A stretch of DNA of 44,135 nucleotides from Chara braunii (taxonomy: Eukaryota; Streptophyta; Charophyceae; Charales; Characeae): NCBI GenBank assembly GCA_003427395.1, contig BFEA01000907.1, positions 44,312 through 88,446 on the forward strand. Reading direction: 5' to 3'. Below are positions 1-10,857 of this stretch, piece after piece. Both the position numbers and the translations under genes were made by a program. The notes beneath the pieces were generated by a model. The model was not told the origin of the DNA. It saw only the letters and a program-made list of their open reading frames with translations, and did not search any database. The number at the start of each line of letters is the position of its first letter. Positions within the stretch are counted from its first letter, which is position 1.

Positions 1-243
1 CAGCAGGGTCCGACGGTCGACGGGGCTGTCACCCTCTTCGGCGTCCCCTTCCAGGGAACCTGCACACGGCCTGCTGCAGAGGTTGCCTCTCAAGACTACA
101 ATTCAGGGAGCAACACAGCCCCCGGATTTTCAGTCTGGGCTATTCCCGGTTCGCTCGCCGCTACCAAGGGAATCCTCGTTGGTTTCTCTTCCTCCGCTTA
201 GTTATATGCTTAAATTGGGTGGGTGCTCCCGCGTCGCTTCATA
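1..243 (-). rRNA. 28S (LSU) rRNA, 5' end fragment, probably a pseudogene
   Basis: Read on the minus strand, the sequence follows the conserved 5' end of eukaryotic nuclear 28S rRNA: an AATTTAAGCATAT block near 214, then CTAAGCGGAGGA, AGGATTCCC, CGGCGAGCGAACCGGGAA, GAATTGTAGTCT and AGCCCCGTCG in the usual order. It runs off the left edge of the window, so only the first 240 or so bases are visible. The usual start at the ITS2 boundary lies near 243. Nothing resembling 5.8S or ITS follows to the right. Several bases differ inside stretches that are almost invariant in eukaryotes (for example AGAGAAACCAACGAGG where AAAAGAAACTAACAAGG is usual). A decayed or dispersed copy is therefore more likely than an active rDNA unit. 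Confidence 0.8.
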
Positions 244-344
244 GGATCAAAAAACTATCAATCCATCCACAAAAAAAAAAATGCTGACGAGAGAGAACCA
301 ATCCGATCGGCCGACAGACTCTGGTTCGAGGCCCCCAGCGATCC

Positions 345-1250
345 ATGCCCACACAACTTTATGTTGTCAGGGTTTCAACCTGGGTCTCCATTGTCCTGAC
401 ACTAGGACACTGGTGTATTGTGCATCGGTACTACAATATAAATTTCAAAGGCCCTCATACCCGTCCTCGTCCCTTTGTCTTAGACAAGCGCCGACCTCTC
501 GTTGGGTGTCCCCAGCCCTTACCTGGTAAGCAGGGTCATAACTGGGGACACGGGCCCTAACCGAGACCTGTGAAGGCTTTTTGCCTTCCTCTAAAAAAAA
601 ACTCCCCACAATTAGACACATAATTATGTGCGTCCTCAACTTTCTCTCAGCCGCTTCCGCAGTCTAGTACGGAAGTGCTAGGTCTCCATCTTGGCCCACC
701 ATAGTCTGGGCGATCAAGCCAGATCTACGACCTACCACATTGTTATTTCGGCAGTAGTGCCCTTGCAGGTTGCGCCACGATAGGCTTTCTCCTGATAAGC
801 ACTAGATCAGGACTTCCTAAAAAAACTCATATGACTCGACCCCTATCCCAGGCCGTTCCATAGAGGTAAAACCTTCCCGGGCGGCCACACCCTTTTAAGC
901 CTTTATCCCCGTGGCCAGACGTGGGCCCGCGGCCAGGTTGTGCCGGTCCACAGCCATCCCTAGGGGTTGCGCCCTAGTGGTGCTAAAACTTTACGGTTTA
1001 GCTTGGTCTTCCTTACGTGCCTTGAGATTAGCACAAGCGGTCGGATGGTGCGTCGCAACAATACAGGCCTATTGCGAGACTGCGCCTAGGCCTTTCGCAC
1101 ACGAAAGGTATTTACCAGTCCCCCATGGGACAGCATAGGGGAAACATGGCAACCTCTCCACATTCACAAATAAAAGCACCGCCAGACCCACTAGGCCGTG
1201 ATCTCCAACCCGATCAGGGTAAGAGGGTCACACATCTCAGCGACACCTCT
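345..1250. repeat. non-coding block rich in inverted repeats
   Basis: No convincing gene. Many adjacent or nested inverted repeats are visible. Examples are GTGTCCCCAG/CTGGGGACAC enclosing CTTACC/GGTAAG (about 508-560), the palindrome CACATAATTATGTG near 618, TCCTGAT/ATCAGGA near 790-813, CTAGGG/CCCTAG near 960, GCTAAA/TTTAGC near 981 and CCTTTCG/CGAAAGG near 1092-1109. The density looks higher than chance, but no statistic was computed. The block lies between the 28S fragment and the 3' end of the large retroelement, where a 3' LTR would be expected. Confidence 0.45.
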
Positions 1251-2230
1251 CAAAATCAAACACTTTTGCGGCATTCTCAAGAAATTTTACCGAGTGGCCA
1301 ATAAAACCTGGTTCCTTTCGTCGGGCTTTCATATTACCAACCCAACTTTTCATGTCATTAAATTCATTAATCATCCCCCCCTATGAGGGAGGTCCCACTC
1401 AATAGGTCCCCCAGCCATCCCTTTTCTTGGGCTCTCACATGACCTATGTAACATATCTTTCTTTCCTGAGGGTAAGTCTCCCAGATAATGTAGGGTATAA
1501 CCCAACTATAACAACAATACAGAACAAGAGACCAACTTATGGGTCTCCAACACAACTTGGACACGTAAACATTTGGCATGATAAGCTTTCGAGTCCCATG
1601 GACTCATAGACCCTTCAGGATCTTTACAACTCTCCTTCACAAGACAAATTGCGCTCCCTCTCCTTATACTCGGCTCTAGCATCTGCCCATGGGCAGGTCG
1701 CACAAGTATACCGAAGAGTAGACAGTTTACATTCACTCACAAGGCATAAGCATATGAGTTATTTGTCACACAAATCCCACACAAATCATCATACATCGGA
1801 AAGCCACACAAGTGAGAGTGAGAGTGATCGTCATACACAGGGAGTAGTCGCAAAGTCTCAACTCAGTATATACTCAACAATAGAGTACTTCTCAAACCTC
1901 AATACCAATACTCAAGTGTTTTGTCCCCTCTCATATCCAGTGGGTTCATACCCTAAGTGTTACTAACTCTCACATCACCCATAGGTAGAATCTGATCTCA
2001 AAAGAAAACGCAATACAATTAGGTGTCATAAGTATCACACAGCTAAGTCTCAGTCCTTGGATCATAACGCGAAAATAACCTCAAAACCTTATTGTACATT
2101 GGTCCTTTGTCGCACGCAACACCCTAAGATACACGTATCTGACTCGTGACACCCTATGCCCTTGACTCACTCTTTCCATGCACAAAAAAAAAACACCTCA
2201 CTTTTACTGGTGTATAGGCGAACCAGCCCC
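1251..2230. other. gene-free flank 3' of the retroelement
   Basis: No gene, RNA or clear repeat is recognised here. Short reading frames occur on both strands but lack coding character. This is where the 3' LTR of the minus-strand Ty3 element should lie, but I could not find a copy of the sequence seen at 12088 onward. Confidence 0.4.
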
Positions 2231-5085
2231 TCACTCGCTCATCTCCTCCTGGTTTTGCCTATACAACTGGGTTCGACCCCCATCCGGAGCCCTCTCTACC
2301 ACTCGGCCCTGTCTATCATACATCTTACCATCTTCCTCAGTAACCCGCCCCTCAGCCTTGTCCTTAAGGAACTTAGGACACTTTAGAGCCCTATGTGCAC
2401 CATTCAGGAAATAGAAACACATGGCCTCCGACTTTCTCTGAAATCTTTTCTTCTTCTTCTGGGTTCCTGATGACGGAGGCACCTCTTCCTCCTCCTTGCT
2501 CGCTTCATGACTCTGGGGTAGGTGCCACGGTCCTTTAGCTCTCCCTCCAATTTCCTGGGCACTTGACTCCCCTCGCTGCAACTCTCCCTCGGGTTGGTAC
2601 TCAGGGGTATCCAACCTCAACGACCTTCCCTTGCGGATTTCCTCTGCCATGGCCGCTTCCTCACTCTCGCGAGGCCTCGGAGTCTGGGAGGTAGCGGCCC
2701 TAGTGGGCTGGCTCATGGCTTCCTGCTGTGGCTGATCAATAGTTGGTCCTCCCGAATCGATCCCAGTGGCCCACGAGCCCAGCTGCGCCCTCAACTCCCC
2801 CATCTCTGGCTCGTGCTCCGAGGTCCCCTGCTGTTGAGGCTCTTCTGGTGGCATATCCACTTCCATGGCAGCAACCGACTCGTCCAGGCGTGATGGCTCC
2901 TCCCCTTGTGCCTCCGACTGTGGAGGCTCCACCGCTCCAGTAAGAGCCCCCTCCTGTAAGTCCAGAAGGATCGCCAGTGACTCCTCAGCCTCCCCCTCTT
3001 CTACCGGTGCAGGTTGGGGTTCTTGGTTCAGTGCCTCCATAGGGGTATTTGCCGAAGTAGGGGCCTCCTGCTGCGAAGCCAGCTCAGTGGGAGCCTTGAA
3101 CTCAAAGCATCCCTTGTAGGCTTCCTTTCTTGCCTCTACCTCAGTCGGGCCCAGAAATACCTTCCCCAACTTTTCTTGCCGAGATGCCTCTGCTGCCTCC
3201 TCTTGGCCAAACAGCCCTTGCACCCCCTTGCCTTGGATGTCGTACCTGCTCTGCTCAGTCCAGTCGATCACCTTGGTAGCGGCAAGTCTTTCCACTGCGG
3301 CCGCCATTTCCTTGAGCTTTGTCCCCCACTCAGCCTCCTTTGCCTCCAGGCGAGTTTGCCAGGCCTTGTTTTCGGCCCTCTCCTCTGCGAGTTGGGCAGT
3401 CAGTTGTTCCACCTCGTCTTTCCTGAGGGCCAGTTCATCACTAAGCAGGGAGTACCTTTGAAACGCCTCGATGGATGTCTGCTTTATCTCCTTGTCCACC
3501 CACTCGATGGCCTTTCTAGTGGCGGCAAAACCCAGCTCCCCAATCTCTACTGCCTCATCTGCACCCTCAGTTGTCTGACCCATCTTTTGTGCCTTTCGGC
3601 GAGCTGTCTCTCTCCGACTCTCATATCTGGCCCACAGCTTGTCAATCCTTTGCTCACATGTCTTAGGGTCGACTGGTGGCGTTGGCGCTATCCCTGCGGC
3701 CTCCATCCTGTCCCTTCGCTCATGTATGTCCTCAAGGCGAGCTCGTACCCTGGCACGCTTTGCCTAGGTGGCTTCGTCTGGCTTCTTTCCTGTGCCCGCT
3801 TCCGTGACTTCCCCGGTCGCAGCCTGCGAGCCCCCCTCTAACTCAGCACGTGCTGGCCCCGATGATGGCCCAACCAGGCTGGGCCCCTCAATGTCAGGGT
3901 GCTCAGCTGTGTGCGCGGCTCAACGTGAGTCGACAACCAGGCGGGGCTCCGTCCTCCACCTCTCCACCGGCCCTCTCGCCTCAACCTCCTGCCTGGGTGG
4001 CATAGCGGCCTCTGGTGGTGGTACTAGGGCTTCCTGGCTGTCTAGCTCCGGGACACCCTCTGGCCAAGACCGCCGCACCTGAGCTTGAGTTGGGGAGCCG
4101 GGAGGAGTGTCACCCTCTACCACAATGACATCTTCCGTACCTACCCCCTTCAATCTGAGTGCTCCGCCTCAGGCTCTAGGCGAGTCTGCTCCCCTCCTAA
4201 TGGGTCCGTAGGGCTCTCTCCTGTTGAAGGGGCCTCCCACTGGGACGCGTCCAAATGGGCCTCCAGACTCCTGAACGGCGCTGTTGGTACCTCGCTCTCC
4301 CTCCGCTCTGGTGCCCGTGGCGAGGGCCCTAGTAGGTCATCCTCTGCGACTTGATGGAACTCTACCTGCCTGAGGCCACAAGCAGGGAAGGACTCCCTTG
4401 CCCTAGCCGGCCCTGCTTGTCCTCCCTCCCGCTGCGCCAGGGCCTTCCGACCACCTCTCGACGTCACCGGCTCTCTTGCCTCCAAATCCCTTAACCTCTT
4501 ACTTCGCCGCCTTCTATCAACCCTTGGTTCTGGCCTCTCTGGTTCAGGTCGCCGAAACGCCACCCTCAGCTGAGCCCGACAATCATCCCAATCTCGTGCC
4601 CGACCCTGAATCTGTCTCGCCAGCGGACGCTCCGCTCCTCTGGTCCAAATGAGTAGCGTCTGCACCCACTCATCCCTCGGAACCCCCTAATTGCTCATAT
4701 ACTGTTCGTATGCCGGGATGAATTCCTCCACGTTCCCTTCCTCCAAGCGGATAGGTAGCCCATCATTCCCCAAAGGCGAAGCTCTCAGTCTCTGCCTCCT
4801 CGCTTCTACCTCCGACCAAGTCAGGGCCTCCTCCCTGATTTGCGCAATGGGCTCCTCGAACCTCCCAACTTTCCTCAAGTAATGTACCCTCTCAGACACG
4901 TCCCATCCTCTCTAGGCTGCATGCTCTCGGTAGGCATCCAGGAAGAGCTCGATGTTGTCGTCATCAAACATGGGTGTAGGCTCTCTCCTGAAGGGCCCAT
5001 GCCGCTCCTCCCTCCGGATGCCCCGAGAGGTCTTTGTCGTGGCCGCGTGCCCCGCCCGCCCCTCTGTATGGCTGCCTTCAAAAAG
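2231..5085 (-). pseudogene. additional 3' ORF: tandem Gag-like modules, coiled coil and degenerate zinc knuckle
   Basis: This ORF lies downstream of integrase on the same strand, where other families may carry env or an accessory ORF. The frame opens at 5085, just after a stop at 5086-5088. Two Gag-like modules follow each other: one from about 4971 (DNIELFLDAYREH) and one from about 4752 (GNVEEFIPAYEQY). Each later shows an E-x-P-(I/L)-A-x-(0,1)-Q-I segment and a tryptophan. An Arg-rich, then Pro/Glu-rich region follows. From 3706 comes an open frame of 491 codons with a helical, probably coiled-coil part (LRKDEVEQLTAQLAEERAEN). Near the C terminus is CFYFLNGAHRALKC, which fits a CCHC knuckle except that the second Cys is Phe. 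In-frame stops lie at 4912 (TAG), 4687 (TAG), 3920 (TGA) and 3765 (TAG), and there is a frame change near 4150. The role is unknown; a second structural protein is the simplest guess. Confidence 0.7.
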
Positions 5086-5285
5086 TCAGACCTGCACATC
5101 AGGTGAGACGAAACAAACAGGCACACGACAGGATCAGCATATGGGTTCAGCAGTCGTCAGTGCAAATATACACCCAATCTCAGACACATCAAGCCTTTCT
5201 TCTCTTCCAATCATGGCATGCAATACTTAGGATGAGGATCTACTCTGGGAGGGATCGCAACTACTGGGAGGGATTGCGGCTTTAC

Positions 5286-6596
5286 CTATTCCCTGGCCAC
5301 GAACTTCTTTAGCCTTGTCCCGGATACCCAATCTTTCCATTTCGTGCCGTTTAGCTCTTCGATCTGGTATGCCCCGAATTCGCCGCATCGCACAATCTTG
5401 TAGGGCCCCAACCACCTTTTATCAAGTTTCCTTGACCACTGTTTTTCCAGGGATGAGTCGTATAATAGTACACTATCCCCCACTGCCAAGGGCTCTTTCC
5501 GCACCCGGGCCATTTGATCCCACCTCATCTTATCCTCCATGCGGCTTCTCTCTACCTGACCAGCGGCCTGGCGTCTTTACGTCTTCATAAAGCTTTCTAT
5601 AGGGAAGGTGGCGTGCCTCTCGTACCATAGCGTGGCTGGCGCATACTTGGTAGTCCTCTTCACAGTAACATTCTCCACGAAGAAAGCCGCTCGCAGGAAT
5701 TTCGGCCACTGACCAGGCTTGCCCTCTGTCCACTTAGCCAAGAGATTCATGATGGTACTGTGCCCCCTCTCCACAGGAGCGTTTGCTTGAGGGTGCGCGG
5801 CCGTAGTATAGTTGGCCACTACCCCATACCCTGCAAGCAGGGTCCGCACCTCATTGCAGGTAAACTCCGATCCTCGATCCATCACGAACTCCTTGACAAA
5901 AGGATAGAGCAGGTAGTATTCCTCGATGCAGTTTGCCAAAACTGGGCCAGTCTTCGTCCGGATAGCCCGACCGTCCACAAACCCAGTAAGGTTATCCCGG
6001 ACATCGAAGACGTAATTGCACCCATTTTCCCCAACTGGCATAAACAACAGGTCTAGATGCATAACCGCACCCACTTCCCTTTCCAACCTTGGGTGTAGGG
6101 GCTCTCCCGGCCTTTGCGCTGACCTCTCCTGGCAAGGTATACAGGATTGGCAGTACTTGATGACCATCGTCAGCATTCCATCCCAATGGTAGAGCTCGCT
6201 TATTTTTGTGCATGTGGCACCTATCCCTCTGTGCCCTCCTGCTATACCATCGTGCAGGGCTGCTATGATATCAATATGTCCGTTCCTCCCGCATATGATC
6301 CTCTTGGGGTTCCCGACCTGCCGCTTTATGAACAGATGGTCATCTCTTACTACGTAGAGGTGCCTCATCTTCTGCGCTTTGGCACTTGCGTCTTTATCTC
6401 TCATCTCACATGATAGGAGCAACCCCAACTCCCGGTAGATCCCATCATACTCCTCCGCCCGAAACGCCTCCTTAATCTCTCCCTCTTCGAACTCGTCATC
6501 CTGGTTTTCAGGAATTAGGATTTCATTCTCCTCATGGCTAAACGAGCCTCTCCGGTCGAAGTCTCCTTGCAGGAGCGTATTAGTGAGCAGATACAT
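5286..6596 (-). pseudogene. pol: Ty3/gypsy integrase
   Basis: Integrase inserts element cDNA into host DNA. The N-terminal zinc-binding HHCC motif is visible as H-x6-H (HDGIAGGH) and, about 30 residues later, CQSC. The catalytic core follows: D in MHLDLLFMPV, D in VMDRGSEF and E in NAPVERGH, with exactly 35 residues between the last two (D-x35-E). After a TAA stop at 5577-5579 the same frame continues into a C-terminal module with the GPY/F signature (RWLGPYKIV), ending at the stop at 5286. No chromodomain follows. The segment shares its frame with RNase H upstream and is separated from it by TGA stops at 6822-6824 and 6600-6602. Function is lost, but every catalytic residue is retained. Confidence 0.93.
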
Positions 6597-6824
6597 CCCT
6601 CACATTAGTTGCTCATGCTCCTCTATTTGAGTAGGCCCTTCCTCTATTGTCCTCACCTCTTCCACCAAGCCATGTGTCCCTGCCAGCGCCAACTTCATCA
6701 TCCACTGGGTGTTCTTGCCTCCCCACGGATCTTCTTCCTGAAATGGCTTAAGGACTAAGTCGGCCTTCCGCTCATATCCTCTTGGTGCTATCCATATGGG
6801 ATGGCTAACACAATTGGGTACTCA

Positions 6825-7529
6825 CAGCGCCCACTTGTTTATATGGAGTCGCACATCTTCTTCCTGATCCAGGAACCCGTCGATTGGCGGGGTATCTTCG
6901 GTCGACCCCTGATCCGCACTGACCCAGTTGACGCGGCTCAGGCCATCAGCTCTATTCTTGTTTCCCGGGATCCTCTCCAGTTCGAAATTAAACATCTAAA
7001 TGTACGTCAACCATCGAGCGACGGTTGGGTCAGATGGTGTATAATTCTTCAAAGAGCATGTCAGCGCCGTAGGGTCCACCCTCAATATAAATCTCCCGAC
7101 GAAGGCATAATTTCGGAAGATCCTTAGACAATGGAGTACCGCAAGCGTCTCCTTCTCAAACTGAGAGTAGTTCCTCTCAGTCGTGTTAAGAGTATGGCTT
7201 TCGAATCTCATCGGCCTCTCCTTTCCTTCGGCATCCGCTTGGATCAAAACCCCTCCCAATGCAGTCGGCCCAGCGTCTGTCTCGATGATGAATGGTTTTT
7301 CTTCAGTCCCTTCATAATTTGGCGCTCCCAACACCAATCCTCCTTCCTTGAACTCTCCCTTCATCCTGGCTACCGCTTCTTCCTTGTCTTCGCCCCAAAC
7401 CCACTCCTGGTCCTGGCGCACCAGCTTCCTTAAGTGCTCAGTCTTGGCGGCGAAGTCTTTCACGAAGCTCGTCCAAAATCCGCAAGTGCCAAGAAAGCTT
7501 CCCACACCCGTTATGGTCTGGAAAGGCAC
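6825..7529 (-). pseudogene. pol: Ty3/gypsy RNase H domain and connection
   Basis: Follows RT in the same frame after a TAG at 7533-7535. It begins with the RT connection region (FQTITGVGSFLGTCGFW) and then has the RNase H core with IIETDAGPTALGGVLIQ, where the first Asp is the metal ligand of this domain, and the E-containing segment SQFEKETLAVLH. A TAG at 6996-6998 interrupts it; the frame then continues with a typical ERIPGNKNRADGLSR segment that includes the conserved D of ADGLSR. RNase H removes the RNA template during reverse transcription. Both stops sit where Trp (TGG) would be expected, which suggests G-to-A changes. Confidence 0.9.
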
Positions 7530-7532
7530 CGG

Positions 7533-8686
7533 CTACTCTAAAATTTTGTCTGGCTTCTTCACGTCTGGCTTCCGGCCCTTTTCGTTGCAGACAAACCCCA
7601 GGATGGTGGCTTCTCTCATGCAGTGCTTGGATTTTGGCCCACTTGCAGTGAGGTTGTGCTCCTCTAGCAGACCCAAGACTCGGTCGAGATCCTGGATATG
7701 CCTCAAGACAAAACGTCTCACTCCGGGCTGCACCTCGTCCTCCTCTTTCTCCTTTGGCCCTTTGACCGCCAAGTCGTCGATATAGGGCTGAGTGATGTGC
7801 GGACAGACTGTTTGGCCCTGATCATATGTCTTTGCACCATTGCCACCGCATTCGTCAAACCCTGGGGGGCCACATTCATGTGGATTAGCCCCCTTGGCGT
7901 GTGCATTGCCATCACCGGCCGATCGGGCGGGTACACAGGAAACTGATCGTACCCGGAATAGAGGTCTATAAGTGAGATTATAGGCCTCCCTGCGCATGAC
8001 TCTGACAGTGCATCTGCGTTCGGCAAGCCTCCCGCATCTCACACCGTTACTGCATTTAGTCGCTGCAGATCCTGTACCCACCGTAGCATCCCGTTCGGCT
8101 TAATAAACCAGAACCAAGGGGAAGCATACGGACCACTAGAGTAGCCGGCAACATGCGTGCGCATCTTGCCATCCAGATAATCCACCACCATCTTCTCCTC
8201 ATCAGGGTTTGGGTATCGCGCACCCCTTAGATTCCAAGGTTCGTGGGGGACGGTGTGGATCCGGATCATCTGGATCTTGTTCACATCCAGCCTCCCCAGC
8301 TGGTCATCATTAAAGGCGTATGCGCGATGCCTTTTCTTCAATAGCTGCACCATCAGCATCCTTTCTTGAGGCGAAAGAAAGCCTGGCTACCCGACTATCA
8401 GCTTTCCTTCATTTCCATCATTGATACGACATGGATCCTTCAGTGCCTGCTCTTGCATCCACCGTATCAATCCTCGCTCCCGCCAGTAATAAGCCTCCTC
8501 ATTTTCCGTAACGAGCACGGGAACAGGGCGACACTTTTTATCTACTGTTTTGTACCGCCTTTGGGCGCCTTGCTTAAGCCGTCCCCTAAAAAAGGTCGGC
8601 TTGTTGTTTACTCTTGTGCCATCGCAGACCCTTTTCTTCCTCCAGGAAGTCGATAGATAAGCTCCACTTCTCCTGCCTGTGGGCAT
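7533..8686 (-). pseudogene. pol: Ty3/gypsy reverse transcriptase
   Basis: Reverse transcriptase copies element RNA into cDNA. The N-terminal part (8686-7718, one frame) shows FWFIKPNGMLRWVQDLQRLN and the motif A region IISLIDLYSGYDQF with the first catalytic Asp, then PRGLIHMNVAPQGLTNA (motif B). The frame changes near 7805, and the active-site motif YIDDLAV follows in the new frame, with ILGFVCNEKGRKPD behind it. Stops within the domain are TAG at 8387-8389 and TGA at 8039-8041. Relative to the protease ORF it is out of frame; the crossing point lies between about 8608 and 8640, where the protease ORF ends. That could be a programmed shift or a simple indel; the overall decay favours the indel. 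Confidence 0.92.
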
Positions 8687-10848
8687 TTCAAAACCCGCTC
8701 TCGCAAGGCCTTGATGGCCTCTGGGTCCGCCATCTCATGTGCTGCCACGATCTCCATAGCTTTATTTACGTCTGTAAGGCTTAGTGACAGCACCTCCGCC
8801 CCACCTTCCTCCTCGGACTCCTCCGCGAGCCTCCGCCGCTCGTTCTCCGATTCCACATAAGTGAACGAGTCAGGATTAGGCCTATTCCGCTCGCTCCCTG
8901 GCCCCGTGTTCCGGCAGGTGACAACTTCGTAGTTCCCACAGGCTGGGTCACTCAAAAGCAATATCATCGTCCCATCGTGCTTATTGAAGATCAGGGTCTC
9001 TGTCCTGCACATGAACGACCTGCCCAGAAGGATAGGGTAGTCCACGTTCGGCATGACGAAAAAGCACGTCCTCGCTCGCACCTTACCAATCTCTATAATC
9101 ACATTCGACGCGGTGCCGCAAAAAACTGCCTTGCAGTTAGCCCCTTGCAGCACACCGTGATCCGCATGGCCGATCTCCATTCCAAGCATGAGCGCATCTC
9201 TCTCCCGGATAATGTTCATTTCAGTGCCCGTATCCATCATTGCCACGCACTTCTTTTCCTTCACTACCAAATCCACTACCCCACATGTTGCACACTTCCA
9301 GTCCATCCTTATCCCAGCTTGTGTCCACCCCACTTTCCTGGGCAGGACGGCGCTCAAATGCACGTTGGGCACTAACCTTCGAGACAATCGCCCTTTCAAC
9401 TCCTCCCGGAGTCTTGGTGCGGACGCCAGAGTATCTTTTAAGTTCATAAGGTCGTTATGACCTTCAAGGAGCCGGTCCACCATCCTTTCCACGTCAAAGT
9501 CCTCCTCCAACCTGACGGTGTACTTTCTCTTCCTGGGCACACCTTCCTGTAGACCTCGCTCAGCTTTCTCCTGGGCCTCCCTTCTCTGGGCTCTTTGCTC
9601 CGCCCGCCGATCCTCCTCTTGACGAAGCCTCTCATCCTCCGTGTCATCTTCCTCTTCCTTCTCTTCCTGGACCTCGACCACCTCTTTTCTACGCTCAGGC
9701 TCAAGTCTCTTCCGTGGAGGTGCCTGACTTGGCGCTTGGCTTGGTGGCTGACTAGGGCCCGCCTTACTTTGGCTCCTGGTTTGAGTTGCTTGCGGCGCCC
9801 GCCCATGCGGGGTGGGCGGCCTGAACATCATTCCTGACCTGGGGCCAGACCCTGCCACGACAACCCCGGGACTACTCTCCTGTCCAGCTGCCGGCCCCGG
9901 CCCGGTCTCATAGAGGAAGACCTTTGGGAGGTCGGCTCTCCACCCTTGGATTTCATCACATAGCTCTTTCAGCCTCCGCTGGTACCTCCCCATTTTTTCT
10001 ACCAAATCCTCCATCTTTTCCATGGTGGTTACGGTCGGCTCCCCTTCATCCTCTCTCCCCTCGTCATCTGACTCAACAATTATCGACTCTTCCTTTATGG
10101 CCCCGGCCTTTAATCGTTGCGTAACCTCCTCACTATCCCCCGTGATCTCTTCGATTCTTATGGCCGGGTCTTCTCTCTCCTGCCACATTCTAAACATGGT
10201 CGAGGCGGCCGATGGCCCTGCCGCCGCCCGCCTGAGGGCCTCCTGCCTGATTCCTCCCGGGGTCTTGGGTTCAATGTGTTCCCCCCACTTGTCGTATATA
10301 TCCCCATCCATACAGGAGGAAATCAGGCCCGCAAGCTCATCATCCGGTCGTTGCTGGCAGGACCGAATCGTGTGGCCTACAACGCCACAATGCCAGCAGG
10401 TCGCGTTCCGCCAGTCGAAGCGGGGTCTCCCATACCCTTGGCCTCCTTGCTGACTGCCCTGGTCACCTTGGCCCTGGCCCCCTTGGCTGTTCCATCTACC
10501 GCCACGTCCCCCGCCATCTCGGCCCCGTCCGCCACCCCCTCGGCCTCCTTGTCCCCGACTATCCTCCTTGCCCTTGGCCTCCTCCTCCCGCCACACTAGC
10601 CTGCGATGCTTGCTGTGAGGGGGGAGGCTGGGCCGTGAATTGGCCTTGCGTCGCCGGGAAACTTGGCGGCCCTGCACTCGTTGACGGACCTGAGAATGAA
10701 ACCATCTGTCCAGTATGGGTTTGGCCCCCTCCACACGAGGTGCAATGACTATCATAGCTGGCCCAGGGTGCCGCTTGACAATATGGTACCCAATGTCCAC
10801 AAGCCGGAGGCGGTCCAACTGGCGCCGGCCCTGCCGATACGGGCGCGG
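8608..10848 (-). pseudogene. gag-pro: Gag nucleocapsid (zinc knuckle) and retropepsin
   Basis: About 740 codons are open between a TAA at 10849-10851 and the stop at 8608. A Gly/Arg-rich basic stretch leads into a CCHC zinc knuckle (CWHCGVVGHTIRSC, C-x2-C-x4-H-x4-C), the RNA-binding nucleocapsid motif. A long charged Glu/Arg-rich region follows. The protease domain begins near CVAMMDTGTEMNII, with the catalytic DTG, and ends with the YPILLGRSF flap-side motif typical of retropepsins. It shares its frame with the capsid ORF upstream, separated from it by two closely spaced stops. RT downstream is in another frame. The first in-frame codons have no good ATG, so this is a continuation of Gag rather than an independent gene. 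Confidence 0.87.
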
Positions 10849-10857
10849 TTACGGCCG

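Noticed and set aside
305-340. GGTTCGAGGC as a tRNA T-arm
   Set aside because: No acceptor, D or anticodon arm can be fitted around it.
246-1250. Continuation of an rDNA unit (ITS2, 5.8S) after the 28S fragment
   Set aside because: No 5.8S signature is present on either strand.
3014-3841. 275-codon plus-strand ORF
   Set aside because: It lies opposite the minus-strand retroelement ORF, which has clear motifs; the translation is a Leu/Ser/Cys-rich shadow.
8608-8640. Programmed frameshift between protease and RT
   Set aside because: A frame change is present, but the copy is full of stops and other frameshifts,so an indel is the simpler explanation without intact copies to compare.
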